A stretch of 64,000 nucleotides of DNA from Vibrio sp. NTOU-M3 (GTDB lineage: Bacteria > Pseudomonadota > Gammaproteobacteria > Enterobacterales > Vibrionaceae). Of this stretch, positions 31,167-38,735 are shown piece after piece. The stretch is from assembly GCF_040869035.1 (NCBI RefSeq), contig NZ_CP162101.1, forward strand, positions 1,240,001 to 1,304,000, written 5' to 3'. A program made the position numbers and the translations under genes. Each line of letters opens with the position of its first letter. The stretch's first letter is position 1. The notes under the pieces were generated by a model. It ran no database searches. It was not told the origin of the DNA and saw nothing but the letters and a program-made list of their open reading frames with translations.

Positions 31167-31178
31167 TGACAAATGTCA
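31167..31178. promoter_or_regulatory. TGAC-N4-GTCA palindrome, Crp/Fnr-type site, copy 1
   Basis: TGAC-AAAT-GTCA lies inside the 91-bp gap before the small WDFD gene. The surrounding 23 bp (31161-31183) match copy 2 at 31707-31729 except at three positions (two in the spacer, one near the right end). Likely operator of the regulator encoded at 31740. Confidence 0.7.
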
Positions 31179-31184
31179 ATTTGC

Positions 31185-31625
31185 TTACCAGTGGATGTAA
31201 TACATGCCCTTGGCGAGAAAGATGATGCCAAGCATATGGATGAACACGCTTAAGTGTGTGTATTTAAAGCGCTTTGATGTCATGTTACCGCAGATAGAAT
31301 ATTTCATAGCGATAAGGAAATGTGTGAGTACGCTGATCGCAAGTAAGATTTTTATCGTTAACAGTGTTGAAAAAGGTGTAGCGAATAGCGAAGGAAGTGG
31401 ACTGAGGTGTTGATAGCCCATCATAGCGCCTGTAATGAATAGTGTGGCCACAACAAATGGCATAATTTTACGACCACGCAAGTGGATGCCTTGCTCGACG
31501 AGTGACATGGTTTTTGCGGGTAAATGGGGTCGAATGCCTTCTAAAATCAAAACTTCAAAAGCGACAATGCCGATAAAAATAGCCGCACATAAAAGGTGTA
31601 AACCCACTAATACGCCGTAATGCAT
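31185..31625 (-). CDS. CopD-like four-helix membrane protein
   Basis: Protein of 146 residues with four hydrophobic helices (about 4-30, 55-77, 87-110, 119-143). His residues lie in or near the helices (HYGVLVGLH, GYQH, YTHLSVFIH, YIHW), resembling the CopD/YcnJ-type membrane domain linked to copper or heme handling. The ATG at 31625 follows AGGACGG; an upstream in-frame start at 31682 is inside the Fur box and unlikely. It is first gene of the operon that continues into the exported paralogues and TonB receptor. The exact role and metal are unknown. Confidence 0.65.
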   Translation of the reverse strand: MHYGVLVGLHLLCAAIFIGIVAFEVLILEGIRPHLPAKTMSLVEQGIHLRGRKIMPFVVATLFITGAMMGYQHLSPLPSLFATPFSTLLTIKILLAISVLTHFLIAMKYSICGNMTSKRFKYTHLSVFIHMLGIIFLAKGMYYIHW

Positions 31626-31664
31626 AACAACCGTCCTGAGATATTTATTTCTAGTATTGATATA

Positions 31665-31683
31665 TGTGATAATAATTATCAAT
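31665..31683. promoter_or_regulatory. Fur box in the divergent promoter region
   Basis: Contains a perfect 7-1-7 inverted repeat TGATAAT-A-ATTATCA at 31667-31681, the core Fur recognition pattern. It lies 42 bp upstream of the CopD-like start and 57 bp upstream of the divergent regulator. Confidence 0.85.
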
Positions 31684-31712
31684 TAGATTACTGTTTCAAT
31701 TCATTTCTCAAA

Positions 31713-31724
31713 TGACATTTGTCA
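31713..31724. promoter_or_regulatory. TGAC-N4-GTCA palindrome, Crp/Fnr-type site, copy 2
   Basis: TGAC-ATTT-GTCA ends 15 bp before the regulator's ATG and is centred about 44.5 bp from the Fur box. Position suggests activation of the CopD-like operon and repression of the regulator's own gene. Confidence 0.7.
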
Positions 31725-31739
31725 ACTTGGTAAAATTCA

Positions 31740-32498
31740 ATGGACGACAACACAGATAAACTCATACGCGGTTCTTTTATTTTTTCTGGTATTCCACTAG
31801 AAGCAAAAGTGGCTTTGTGTAAAGGCATGCAAGTTGTACATGTCAATCAAGGCAAGCACTTGTTTGAAGAGGGTATGACTGCTAAGCGTTTCTATATTGT
31901 GAAGTCGGGAGAAGTGAGTCTGTACCGATACTCGCCTGAAGGTGAAGAAAAAGTGTTCCAACTTTTGAAAGAGGGAGACAACATTGCGGAAGCTGCAATG
32001 TTTATGAAGCCAAGTGTGTATCCGCTAAGTGCTAAAGCAAAAGTCGACAGCGTGGTGCTCTCTTTTTCTCGAGAAGTGCTGCTTTCTTTCTGTGCCAATA
32101 ATTCAGATTTTGCATTCTTATTGTTAGGTGCGATGGCGGCTAAGCTCAGTCAGGCAGTGAACCGTGTGGATCAATTGACATTAAAAGGAGCGAATCAAAG
32201 GTTAGTTTCCTATCTGTTGGAGTTACATCAACATCAAGGTGCTGACTGGTTGAATTTACCGGTTGCTCATAGTGTGTTGGCCGGACAGTTGAATATCGCA
32301 CCGGAGACCTTATCTCGACTGTTTAAGAAGCTAAAGCAAGAAGAAGTGATCAGCGGTAAAGGCAACGTGGTTGTATTACTCGACATTGATAAAATGTGTG
32401 CACTGGTCAACTTACCCAAACCATTCAATTCACGTGGCTCAACATGTGCTGGAGAGTCGTGGGGTGGGTGTTGTAACCTTAATGGTCGTTGGCTCTAA
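31740..32498 (+). CDS. Crp/Fnr family regulator with cysteine-rich C-terminal tail
   Basis: DNA-binding regulator of 252 residues: cyclic-nucleotide-binding-type beta barrel (about 20-130), long dimer helix, winged helix-turn-helix (about 165-225, with HSVLAGQLNIAPETLSRLFKKL). It lacks the N-terminal cysteine set that holds the Fe-S cluster in FNR, and the cAMP-pocket pattern is not obvious. After the helix-turn-helix it has an unusual tail, STCAGESWGGCCNLNGRWL, with three Cys. It is divergent from the Fur-box receptor operon. Two nearby TGAC palindromes of Crp/Fnr type are its likely operators. The signal is unknown. Confidence 0.85.
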   Translation: MDDNTDKLIRGSFIFSGIPLEAKVALCKGMQVVHVNQGKHLFEEGMTAKRFYIVKSGEVSLYRYSPEGEEKVFQLLKEGDNIAEAAMFMKPSVYPLSAKAKVDSVVLSFSREVLLSFCANNSDFAFLLLGAMAAKLSQAVNRVDQLTLKGANQRLVSYLLELHQHQGADWLNLPVAHSVLAGQLNIAPETLSRLFKKLKQEEVISGKGNVVVLLDIDKMCALVNLPKPFNSRGSTCAGESWGGCCNLNGRWL

Positions 32499-33700
32499 GC
32501 TTGTTTGGCTTCGATACCTTTACTCCAACTGTGGTACCAATGCAGTAAACTTTCCAACGGACGGGGTTTGCAAATGAGAAAACCCTGCGCGATGATTTCC
32601 TGATAGTGGCTTTCGAGATAATCAAGGTCTTCAAATTCCTCAATGCCTTCGGCAATCAGTTTTACTGGAAGGTTTTCACAAATGTCATGCAAAGACTGAA
32701 CGACAACTTGATTAAAGCGGTCATCATGAATGTTAGAGACCAAGTTGCGGTCAATTTTCACCTCAGTAAAAGGTAAAGTTCGTAGCTGATGTAGGTTGGT
32801 AAACCCGGTACCAAAGTCATCGAGAGAGAGCCCGAAACCTTTAATACGAAAACGGTTTAAACATTCGAGTTGTGTGGTGCTTTTCAACGCATACTCTTCG
32901 GTAATTTCAAGGATGATTTTAGCGGGGTCGATTTGTCTCTGGGAGATGGTCTCTAACAGCTTACTTGGAAAATTAGGGTTAACGAGCTGGGTTGGCGACA
33001 GATTGATGCCCAAATTAAGATGCGTGCCTAGCTCTTTTTGCAATACGGGCAGATCGGTGAGAGCTTTATCGACAATTTGATCGGTGATCATATCTAACAT
33101 GTGGTGCTCGGTCGCGGTATTAATAAAGCTGCCGGGCAAAATGGCATTGGCTTCACCCGGCTTACATATCCGCGCAAGGACCTCTACGCTTGGGACATGC
33201 TTAGAAATGATGTCGATTTTCGGTTGATAATATGGGGTCACATAACCGGCTTCGATGCAGCCAGCAAGTTCTTCCTTAGACATTTTGTCATAGTTGGAAA
33301 ATGTCCGTTCTTCTATTTGAATAAGTTTTTTAATGGCTCGTTGGATGTGGCTAGGACTGATTGGCTTGGCGATATTGCCAATCAAACATACTTTGTGCTG
33401 TCTTGCGATTTCTGATGCTAGCTCCATAATGCGGTCTTCAAGTTCAGAAACGATGCAGACGCCCCCTTTATATCCCATTTGTCCTAATCGACGAATTACT
33501 TCCATTCCGTCTATTTCCGGCATATTAAGATCGGTAAATACTGCACGATATTTATTAGGATGACGCTGAATGTTATCGAGTGCTTTTAAAGGGTGTGTCG
33601 AGGTAACTACGTTGTTGTAGCCAAGCTCGGCAAGCATACTTTTCATCATGACTAGAATTGCTTGCGAATCATCGATGACAACAAAGTGTTCGTTTTTCAT
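32495..33700 (-). CDS. Response regulator with EAL c-di-GMP phosphodiesterase output
   Basis: From ATG 33700 the 401-residue protein has a receiver domain (acidic pair in VVIDDSQ, phospho-acceptor Asp in FTDLNMPEIDG, Lys in NIAKP). An EAL domain follows (about 150-395) with EVLAR in place of EAL, NLSPTQL, EITEE, the loop-6 motif LDDFGTG, IAEGIE and QGFLICKP. The catalytic residues are all present, so it should cleave c-di-GMP under control of an unlinked histidine kinase. An extended frame to 33844 adds 48 residues without support. Convergent with the Crp/Fnr gene, overlapping by 4 bp. Confidence 0.9.
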   Translation of the reverse strand: MKNEHFVVIDDSQAILVMMKSMLAELGYNNVVTSTHPLKALDNIQRHPNKYRAVFTDLNMPEIDGMEVIRRLGQMGYKGGVCIVSELEDRIMELASEIARQHKVCLIGNIAKPISPSHIQRAIKKLIQIEERTFSNYDKMSKEELAGCIEAGYVTPYYQPKIDIISKHVPSVEVLARICKPGEANAILPGSFINTATEHHMLDMITDQIVDKALTDLPVLQKELGTHLNLGINLSPTQLVNPNFPSKLLETISQRQIDPAKIILEITEEYALKSTTQLECLNRFRIKGFGLSLDDFGTGFTNLHQLRTLPFTEVKIDRNLVSNIHDDRFNQVVVQSLHDICENLPVKLIAEGIEEFEDLDYLESHYQEIIAQGFLICKPRPLESLLHWYHSWSKGIEAKQA

Positions 33701-33903
33701 ATACCAACCAATTCCGTTTGTATGGCTTGAACCAACTTCTACTGCTTTAAATTTAGAAGCCGTACGGACAAAATCAATAAAAAAAGTAAGGAAAATGAGA
33801 GGTAAGCAGCGTTGTTCGACGATGGGAGGCACAATTTTAATCAATTGAACTAAAAAGTGCTGACATGCACAAAATCGTATTGTGGTCGTGCATGTTACAG
33901 ATA

Positions 33904-33936
33904 TAAAAAACCGGCTAGTAAAAGCCGGTTTATTAG
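33904..33936 (-). terminator. Terminator of the zwf-pgl-gnd operon
   Basis: AACCGGCT / AGCCGGTT stem of 8 bp with a T-run on the minus strand, 15 bp after the gnd stop. Confidence 0.88.
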
Positions 33937-33949
33937 AGTGGGGGTCTAG

Positions 33950-35398
33950 TTAAACGTCGTATGTCGTTGAAGCTGTATCGCCGCCTGTACCAGTCCAGTT
34001 TGTGTGGAAGAATTCACCACGTGGACGATCAGTACGCTCGTATGTGTGAGCACCGAAGTAGTCACGTTGAGCTTGCAGCAGGTTCGCTGGTAGACGCGCT
34101 GTCGTGTAACCGTCTAGGAACGACAGTGCCGAGATAGTACAAGGCATTGGGATGCCTGACTCTAGCGATTTCGCTGCCACTTTACGCCACGCTACTAGGC
34201 TGTTTTGTAGGATGCCTTTGAAGTAGTCATCTGAACCTAGGAATGCGATGTCTGGGTTTGCTTCGTACGCATCACGGATGTTGCCTAGGAATGCAGAGCG
34301 GATGATACAGCCACCACGCCACATTAGCGCGACGTTACCGTAGTTTAGGTCCCAGCCGTTCTCGTTTGATGCTTCGCGCATTAGCATAAAGCCTTGAGCG
34401 TAAGAGATGATCTTAGACGCTAGAAGTGCTTGACGAAGTGCATCAACCCACTCTTGCTTGTCGCCTTCAACTGGAGTGATTGTCTTGCCGAATAGAGACT
34501 CAGCTTCAACACGTTGGTCTTTCAGTGCAGATAGACAACGAGAGAATACAGACTCAGAGATAAGCGTTAGTGGAATACCTAGGTCTAGTGCGTTGATACC
34601 TGTCCACTTACCAGTACCTTTTTGGCCTGCTGTGTCTAGGATCTTCTCAACTAGAGGCTCACCGTCTTCATCTTTGTAGCCAAGGATGTCAGCCGTGATT
34701 TCAACAAGGTAGCTGTCTAGCTCAGTCTTGTTCCAGTCAGCGAATACTGCTTGCATCTCGTCTGCAGACATACCAAGACCATCTTTCATGAACTGGTAAG
34801 CTTCAGTGATCAGCTGCATGTCGCCGTATTCGATGCCGTTGTGAACCATCTTAACGAAGTGACCTGCACCGTCGTTACCAACCCAGTCACAACAAGGTTC
34901 ACCAGCGTCAGTTTTAGCAGAGATGCCTTGGAAGATAGGCTTAACCGCTTCCCAAGCTTCAGCAGAGCCACCAGGCATGATAGAAGGACCGAAACGAGCA
35001 CCTTCTTCACCACCAGATACACCAGTACCGATGAAGTGGATGCCTTTTTCACGCAGTGCAGCAACGCGGCGGTTAGTGTCTGGGTAGTTAGTGTTACCAC
35101 CATCGATGATGATGTCACCTTTGTCTAGTAGAGGTACTAGAGCTTCGATGAATTTATCAACAACTTCACCAGCACGAACCATAAGCATCACTTTACGTGG
35201 TGCTTCTAGTTTCTCTACTAGCTCTTCTAGTGAGTAAGCGCCGATGATGTTAGTACCCTTTGCTGGGCCTTCTAGGAATTCGTCTACTTTCGCAGCAGTA
35301 CGGTTGTGAGCAACCACTTTAAAACCGTGATCGTTCATGTTTAGGATAAGGTTTTGACCCATAACTGCTAGGCCAATTACACCGATATCACCTTTCAT
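33950..35398 (-). CDS. gnd: 6-phosphogluconate dehydrogenase, decarboxylating
   Basis: Converts 6-phosphogluconate to ribulose 5-phosphate, CO2 and NADPH, the third step of the oxidative pentose phosphate pathway. It has 482 residues, the usual length, with NADP fold GVIGLAVMGQNLILN at the start, GTGVSGGEEGARFGPS and KMVHNGIEYGDMQ in the catalytic region, and IRSAFLGNI later. ATG 35398 is preceded by a strong GGAGAG ribosome site. The frame extends to 35434, where it merely abuts the pgl stop. Last gene of zwf-pgl-gnd. Strong codon bias suggests high expression. Confidence 0.97.
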   Translation of the reverse strand: MKGDIGVIGLAVMGQNLILNMNDHGFKVVAHNRTAAKVDEFLEGPAKGTNIIGAYSLEELVEKLEAPRKVMLMVRAGEVVDKFIEALVPLLDKGDIIIDGGNTNYPDTNRRVAALREKGIHFIGTGVSGGEEGARFGPSIMPGGSAEAWEAVKPIFQGISAKTDAGEPCCDWVGNDGAGHFVKMVHNGIEYGDMQLITEAYQFMKDGLGMSADEMQAVFADWNKTELDSYLVEITADILGYKDEDGEPLVEKILDTAGQKGTGKWTGINALDLGIPLTLISESVFSRCLSALKDQRVEAESLFGKTITPVEGDKQEWVDALRQALLASKIISYAQGFMLMREASNENGWDLNYGNVALMWRGGCIIRSAFLGNIRDAYEANPDIAFLGSDDYFKGILQNSLVAWRKVAAKSLESGIPMPCTISALSFLDGYTTARLPANLLQAQRDYFGAHTYERTDRPRGEFFHTNWTGTGGDTASTTYDV

Positions 35399-35433
35399 TG
35401 TTTCTCTCCAATCTTGCTTAATGGACGCTCGCA

Positions 35434-36150
35434 TTACGCGATTTTTGCTGCTGCGTCAGAATCTAAGTACCACTCCGTTTCACCAGATTTTGACTGGATT
35501 TTGGCTGCAGGGTAAGGCAGTTCACTTGCAGGAGTAGTATGAATTTCGTTTACGATCTCAATTTTACCTGCACCCAGTACAAGGTAGCTGATCCGTTTTG
35601 CGGCTTCTAAAACTTTTGCTGTTTTAGATACGCGAATTTGGCCAGATTCAGGGTGAGTCGCTAATACTGATAGGTTCTCATCTTGATAGTTAGTTTGGCC
35701 TGGGAATAGTGATGCGGTGTGACCATCAGCACCAACGCCCAGTAAAATCCAATCGAATACTGGCGTGCCATTTTCAGTAGGGATAACGTTGGTCATTTCC
35801 TTTGCAAAACGCTCAGCTTCTACTGGTGGCTCGTCTTCACCGCGGATGCGGTGGATATTTTCTGTAGGGATATTCACGTGACTGAAAAGTAGCGCGTTCG
35901 CTTCGCCATAGTTACTTTCGGCATCATCTGGAGCTACGCAACGTTCATCACCCCACCAAAAATGCAGGTTGTTCCATTGAATAGATGTCGCGTACGCTTC
36001 TGTTGCCAGTAGCTTAAACAGCATTTTAGGCGTGCTGCCACCAGAAAGTGAGATATGAATAGGGCGATTAAGTTCACTAAACGCCTTCATATCATTCGCT
36101 AGGCTTTCAACAACCTGATCGGCTGTTTGGAAGATCTTATGATTGATCAT
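35434..36150 (-). CDS. pgl: 6-phosphogluconolactonase
   Basis: Hydrolyses 6-phosphogluconolactone, the second step of the oxidative pentose phosphate pathway. It is a DevB/NagB-fold type of 238 residues with [13 protein letters not shown] near the N-terminus, [13 protein letters not shown] and [16 protein letters not shown]. It overlaps the zwf stop by 4 bp and is followed by gnd after 35 bp. Confidence 0.95.
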   Translation of the reverse strand: MINHKIFQTADQVVESLANDMKAFSELNRPIHISLSGGSTPKMLFKLLATEAYATSIQWNNLHFWWGDERCVAPDDAESNYGEANALLFSHVNIPTENIHRIRGEDEPPVEAERFAKEMTNVIPTENGTPVFDWILLGVGADGHTASLFPGQTNYQDENLSVLATHPESGQIRVSKTAKVLEAAKRISYLVLGAGKIEIVNEIHTTPASELPYPAAKIQSKSGETEWYLDSDAAAKIA

Positions 36151-37652
36151 AATTCACAGTAATCCGTGTCTGTTAGGTTTTTACACGGGAAACGCCAAGC
36201 GCGACCATCACGTTGAAGCAGGTCGTCGGCTTCTTTTGGTCCCCATGTGCCGCAAGCATAACCAAATAGCGCTTGCGGATCTTGTTTGAAATCCAGAATA
36301 GGCTGAACGTATTTCCAACATGCTTCAACCGCATCACTACGTGCGAATAGGGTAGCATCACCATTGAGAGCATCAAGCAGAAGACGCTCGTATGCTGTTA
36401 GCATTTGAGTTTCTTGCAGATCCGCGTAATGGAAGTTCATCTTCACTTCTTTCGCTTTGAAACCCGCACCAGGCTCTTTCAAGCCAAAGCTCATTTGAAT
36501 GCCTTCGTCAGGTTGAATACGGATGATTAGCTTATTCTCTGGTGCGTTTTGACCAAATACAGGGTGCGGTGTCTGTTTGAAATGAATCACTACCTCTGTC
36601 ACGCGTGTCGGTAAACGTTTACCGGTGCGCACGTAAAAAGGCACGCCGTTCCAGCGCCAGTTGTTGATATGTGCTTTCAAGCCGATATACGTTTCGGTTC
36701 GAGAGTCATCAGCAACACCGTTTTCTTCACGGTAACCGAGTAGATGTTGACCACGTACGTCAGAAGCAGTGTATTGCCCCAAAACTAAGTCGTTACGTAA
36801 GTCTTCTTCCTCAAGTGGTTTCAGACATTGCAGTACTTTGACCACTTCATCTCGCATAGAGTCTGCGTTAATTTGTGCTGGTGGTTCCATACCGACCATC
36901 GCAAGTACTTGCAATAAGTGGTTTTGGAACATATCGCGTACTGCGCCTGAACCGTCGTAATAACCGCCGCGTTCTTCAACACCTAAAAACTCAGCACCTG
37001 TGATTTCTACGTAATCAATAAAGTTACGGTTCCACAGAGGTTCGAACATCGCGTTCGAAAAGCGGAAAACTAACAGGTTTTGAACCGTTTCTTTACCAAG
37101 ATAATGGTCAATACGGTAGATTTGATGCTCTTGGAAATGCTCGTGGATCTCTTTATCTAGCTTCTGAGCAGATTCCAAATCATAACCAAATGGTTTTTCA
37201 ATGATGAGGCGTTTCCAGCCATCTTCCTCATTGTTCAGGCCATGAGCTGCAAGGCTTGCGGGTATCACGCTGTATAGGCTTGGTGGCGTTGCAAGATAGA
37301 AAAGCGTATTACGCTGTTCAAATTGATACGTATCGGCTAACTCATCCAAACGTGCTGTCAGTTTGCTGTAATCGGCGCTATCTGAGGTATTAATCGATTG
37401 GTAGTGCAGATGGTTAATGAATGCGTTTAACGTTTCAGGCTGCGTATCTTCCATTTCCTGAAGCGATTTTTTTAATTTTTCTCTGTACGAAGCGTCGCTA
37501 TATTCAGTGCGGCTTACTCCAAGAATTGCGAAATTCTTTGGCAATTGCTGACTTGCATAGAGGTGGTAGAGTGCAGGAATTAACTTACGATAAGTTAGAT
37601 CGCCTGAAGCACCAAAAATAACGATGCTGCTGTTTTCTGGTATTACCATCAT
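36147..37652 (-). CDS. zwf: Glucose-6-phosphate 1-dehydrogenase
   Basis: First enzyme of the oxidative pentose phosphate pathway, making NADPH and 6-phosphogluconolactone. It has 501 residues from ATG 37652, which is 5 bp after AAGGG; the next codon is also ATG. It has the NADP fold [19 protein letters not shown] and the active-site motif RIDHYLGKE. An upstream frame to 37727 has no support. It heads the zwf-pgl-gnd operon. The upstream spacer contains a 23-bp palindrome and a perfect FNR box. Confidence 0.96.
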   Translation of the reverse strand: MMVIPENSSIVIFGASGDLTYRKLIPALYHLYASQQLPKNFAILGVSRTEYSDASYREKLKKSLQEMEDTQPETLNAFINHLHYQSINTSDSADYSKLTARLDELADTYQFEQRNTLFYLATPPSLYSVIPASLAAHGLNNEEDGWKRLIIEKPFGYDLESAQKLDKEIHEHFQEHQIYRIDHYLGKETVQNLLVFRFSNAMFEPLWNRNFIDYVEITGAEFLGVEERGGYYDGSGAVRDMFQNHLLQVLAMVGMEPPAQINADSMRDEVVKVLQCLKPLEEEDLRNDLVLGQYTASDVRGQHLLGYREENGVADDSRTETYIGLKAHINNWRWNGVPFYVRTGKRLPTRVTEVVIHFKQTPHPVFGQNAPENKLIIRIQPDEGIQMSFGLKEPGAGFKAKEVKMNFHYADLQETQMLTAYERLLLDALNGDATLFARSDAVEACWKYVQPILDFKQDPQALFGYACGTWGPKEADDLLQRDGRAWRFPCKNLTDTDYCEL

Positions 37653-37747
37653 CTTTTCCCTTAAAAACGAGGTACTTCTAACGTGCCCGGATACGGCATA
37701 AGGATGAGCAAACCCTATCAATGACACTTCAAAATAGATAATCGGTC

Positions 37748-37770
37748 TTACCTATATCATTGATAGGTAA
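37748..37770. promoter_or_regulatory. Palindrome TTACCTAT-N7-ATAGGTAA upstream of zwf
   Basis: Perfect 8-bp arms around a 7-bp spacer, about 96 bp before the zwf start. It has no terminator-like tail, so an operator is more likely. It does not resemble the HexR sites (TGTAAT/ATTACA type) I would expect for zwf. Confidence 0.55.
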
Positions 37771-37833
37771 AACCTTACTTGTGTTTTTGTGTTAATAATC
37801 AGTCCGACACGGAAGGGTATTTTCCACAACAAA

Positions 37834-37847
37834 TTGATATACATCAA
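37834..37847. promoter_or_regulatory. Perfect FNR box between zwf and the AraC remnant
   Basis: TTGAT-ATAC-ATCAA matches the FNR consensus at all ten fixed positions. It is about 190 bp upstream of zwf and 250 bp upstream of the AraC remnant. The rest of the 444-bp spacer is AT-rich with no gene. Confidence 0.6.
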
Positions 37848-38096
37848 CTCCTGTGAAAGCAATCGTTTAAATATTGACATGATTTTTATTTATCTCATTG
37901 ATAAGAAAGGAAAAGAATATACGACTTCTTTTTAGTGAATTATGAGTAGTAATGCCTTTCTTTGCCGTGTTTGGGAAATGATTAAAAAAGAAGTAAGTAA
38001 AACTTAAGCGCTTACCATGCATGCAGACTGATATTTCTTTGCTTTAGAACATATGAGAACATGACGCATTTCTATTAATGAAGAGGTTGGTATTGT

Positions 38097-38216
38097 TTGG
38101 CTAAAGAGACGTCTATCGAGCGTATCGGCAGTGTCCTGCTGTATATTGAGCGAAACCTTCATTTGCCTCTAGGTATTCATGATATTGCTGAGCGAAGTTG
38201 TTGGTCGCGTTGGCAG
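38097..38216 (+). pseudogene. 5' remnant of an AraC-family regulator gene
   Basis: About 40 codons from a TTG start with AAGAGG ribosome site match the beginning of the AraC helix-turn-helix region (SIERIGSVLLYIERN, then DIAERSCWSRWQ). The family continues with LQRVFQ-type sequence, but here the frame changes to QKQCLQR and nonsense and stops at 38369. The rest of the gene is missing. AraC regulators of this kind commonly stand beside hydroxamate siderophore receptor genes (DesR type) in vibrios. Confidence 0.75.
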
Positions 38217-38653
38217 CAAAAGCAATGCTTACAACGGCTTGGGATGTTTCCGGTAGTTATACCTTTACCGATATGGAAATCACGAAAGACAGTAACAATG
38301 GTTTGCAAGGTACGACGCCAACTTATGTGCCAGAACATGCAGCAATGCTCTGGACAAACTATTACCTAGATTCTGGTGTGTTCGCCGGAACAAGAGTTGG
38401 GGGTGGCGTTCGATACGTTGGTTCGATGCAAATGGATGCAACAAATACGCAAGGCAAGGTGCCAGCCTATACAGTGGCAGATCTCTCTTTAGGGTATGAC
38501 CTAAGCAATGTGAGTGAAGCTCTAGCTGGTGCGCAGGCAAGTATTGTAGCGAACAACTTGTTTAACGAGGAATATTACACTTGTTATGACCAAAGCAACT
38601 GTTGGTATGGTGCAGAGCGCTCGTTTGAGCTAAAAATTAATTACGAATTCTAA
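38217..38653 (+). pseudogene. 3' remnant of a TonB-dependent ferric siderophore receptor gene
   Basis: From about 38217 a different frame (38198-38653) reads as the last 145 residues of a siderophore receptor: WDVSGSYTFTDMEIT, VPEHAAMLWTNYYL, GGGVRYVGS, VPAYTVADLSLGYDL, NNLFNEEYY, then YDQSNCWYGAERSFELKINYEF ending in Phe. The signal peptide, plug and most of the barrel are absent. With the AraC remnant this is one internal deletion across both genes. The pattern is closest to FhuA/FoxA/DesA-like ferrioxamine receptors. No functional protein is expected. Confidence 0.8.
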
Positions 38654-38664
38654 ATTCATCTACT

Positions 38665-38695
38665 GTAAAAAGCAGGCCATGTTGGCCTGCTTTTA
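38665..38695. terminator. Bidirectional terminator after the receptor remnant
   Basis: AGCAGGCCA / TGGCCTGCT, 9-bp stem, A4 on the left and T4 on the right. Confidence 0.9.
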
Positions 38696-38735
38696 CGTTT
38701 AAGAAGCGCTTTATTAGTGAATAATAGTTAGGTTG

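Noticed and set aside
37852..37912. Fur box upstream of the AraC remnant
   Set aside because: The TTATC-N5-GATAA repeat there resembles a Fur half-site pair but matches the 19-bp pattern poorly, so it was not listed.
38097..38369. A 90-residue protein as an intact small AraC-like regulator
   Set aside because: Only the first 40 residues look like AraC; the second half is an out-of-frame reading of the receptor remnant, so it is a pseudogene fusion.
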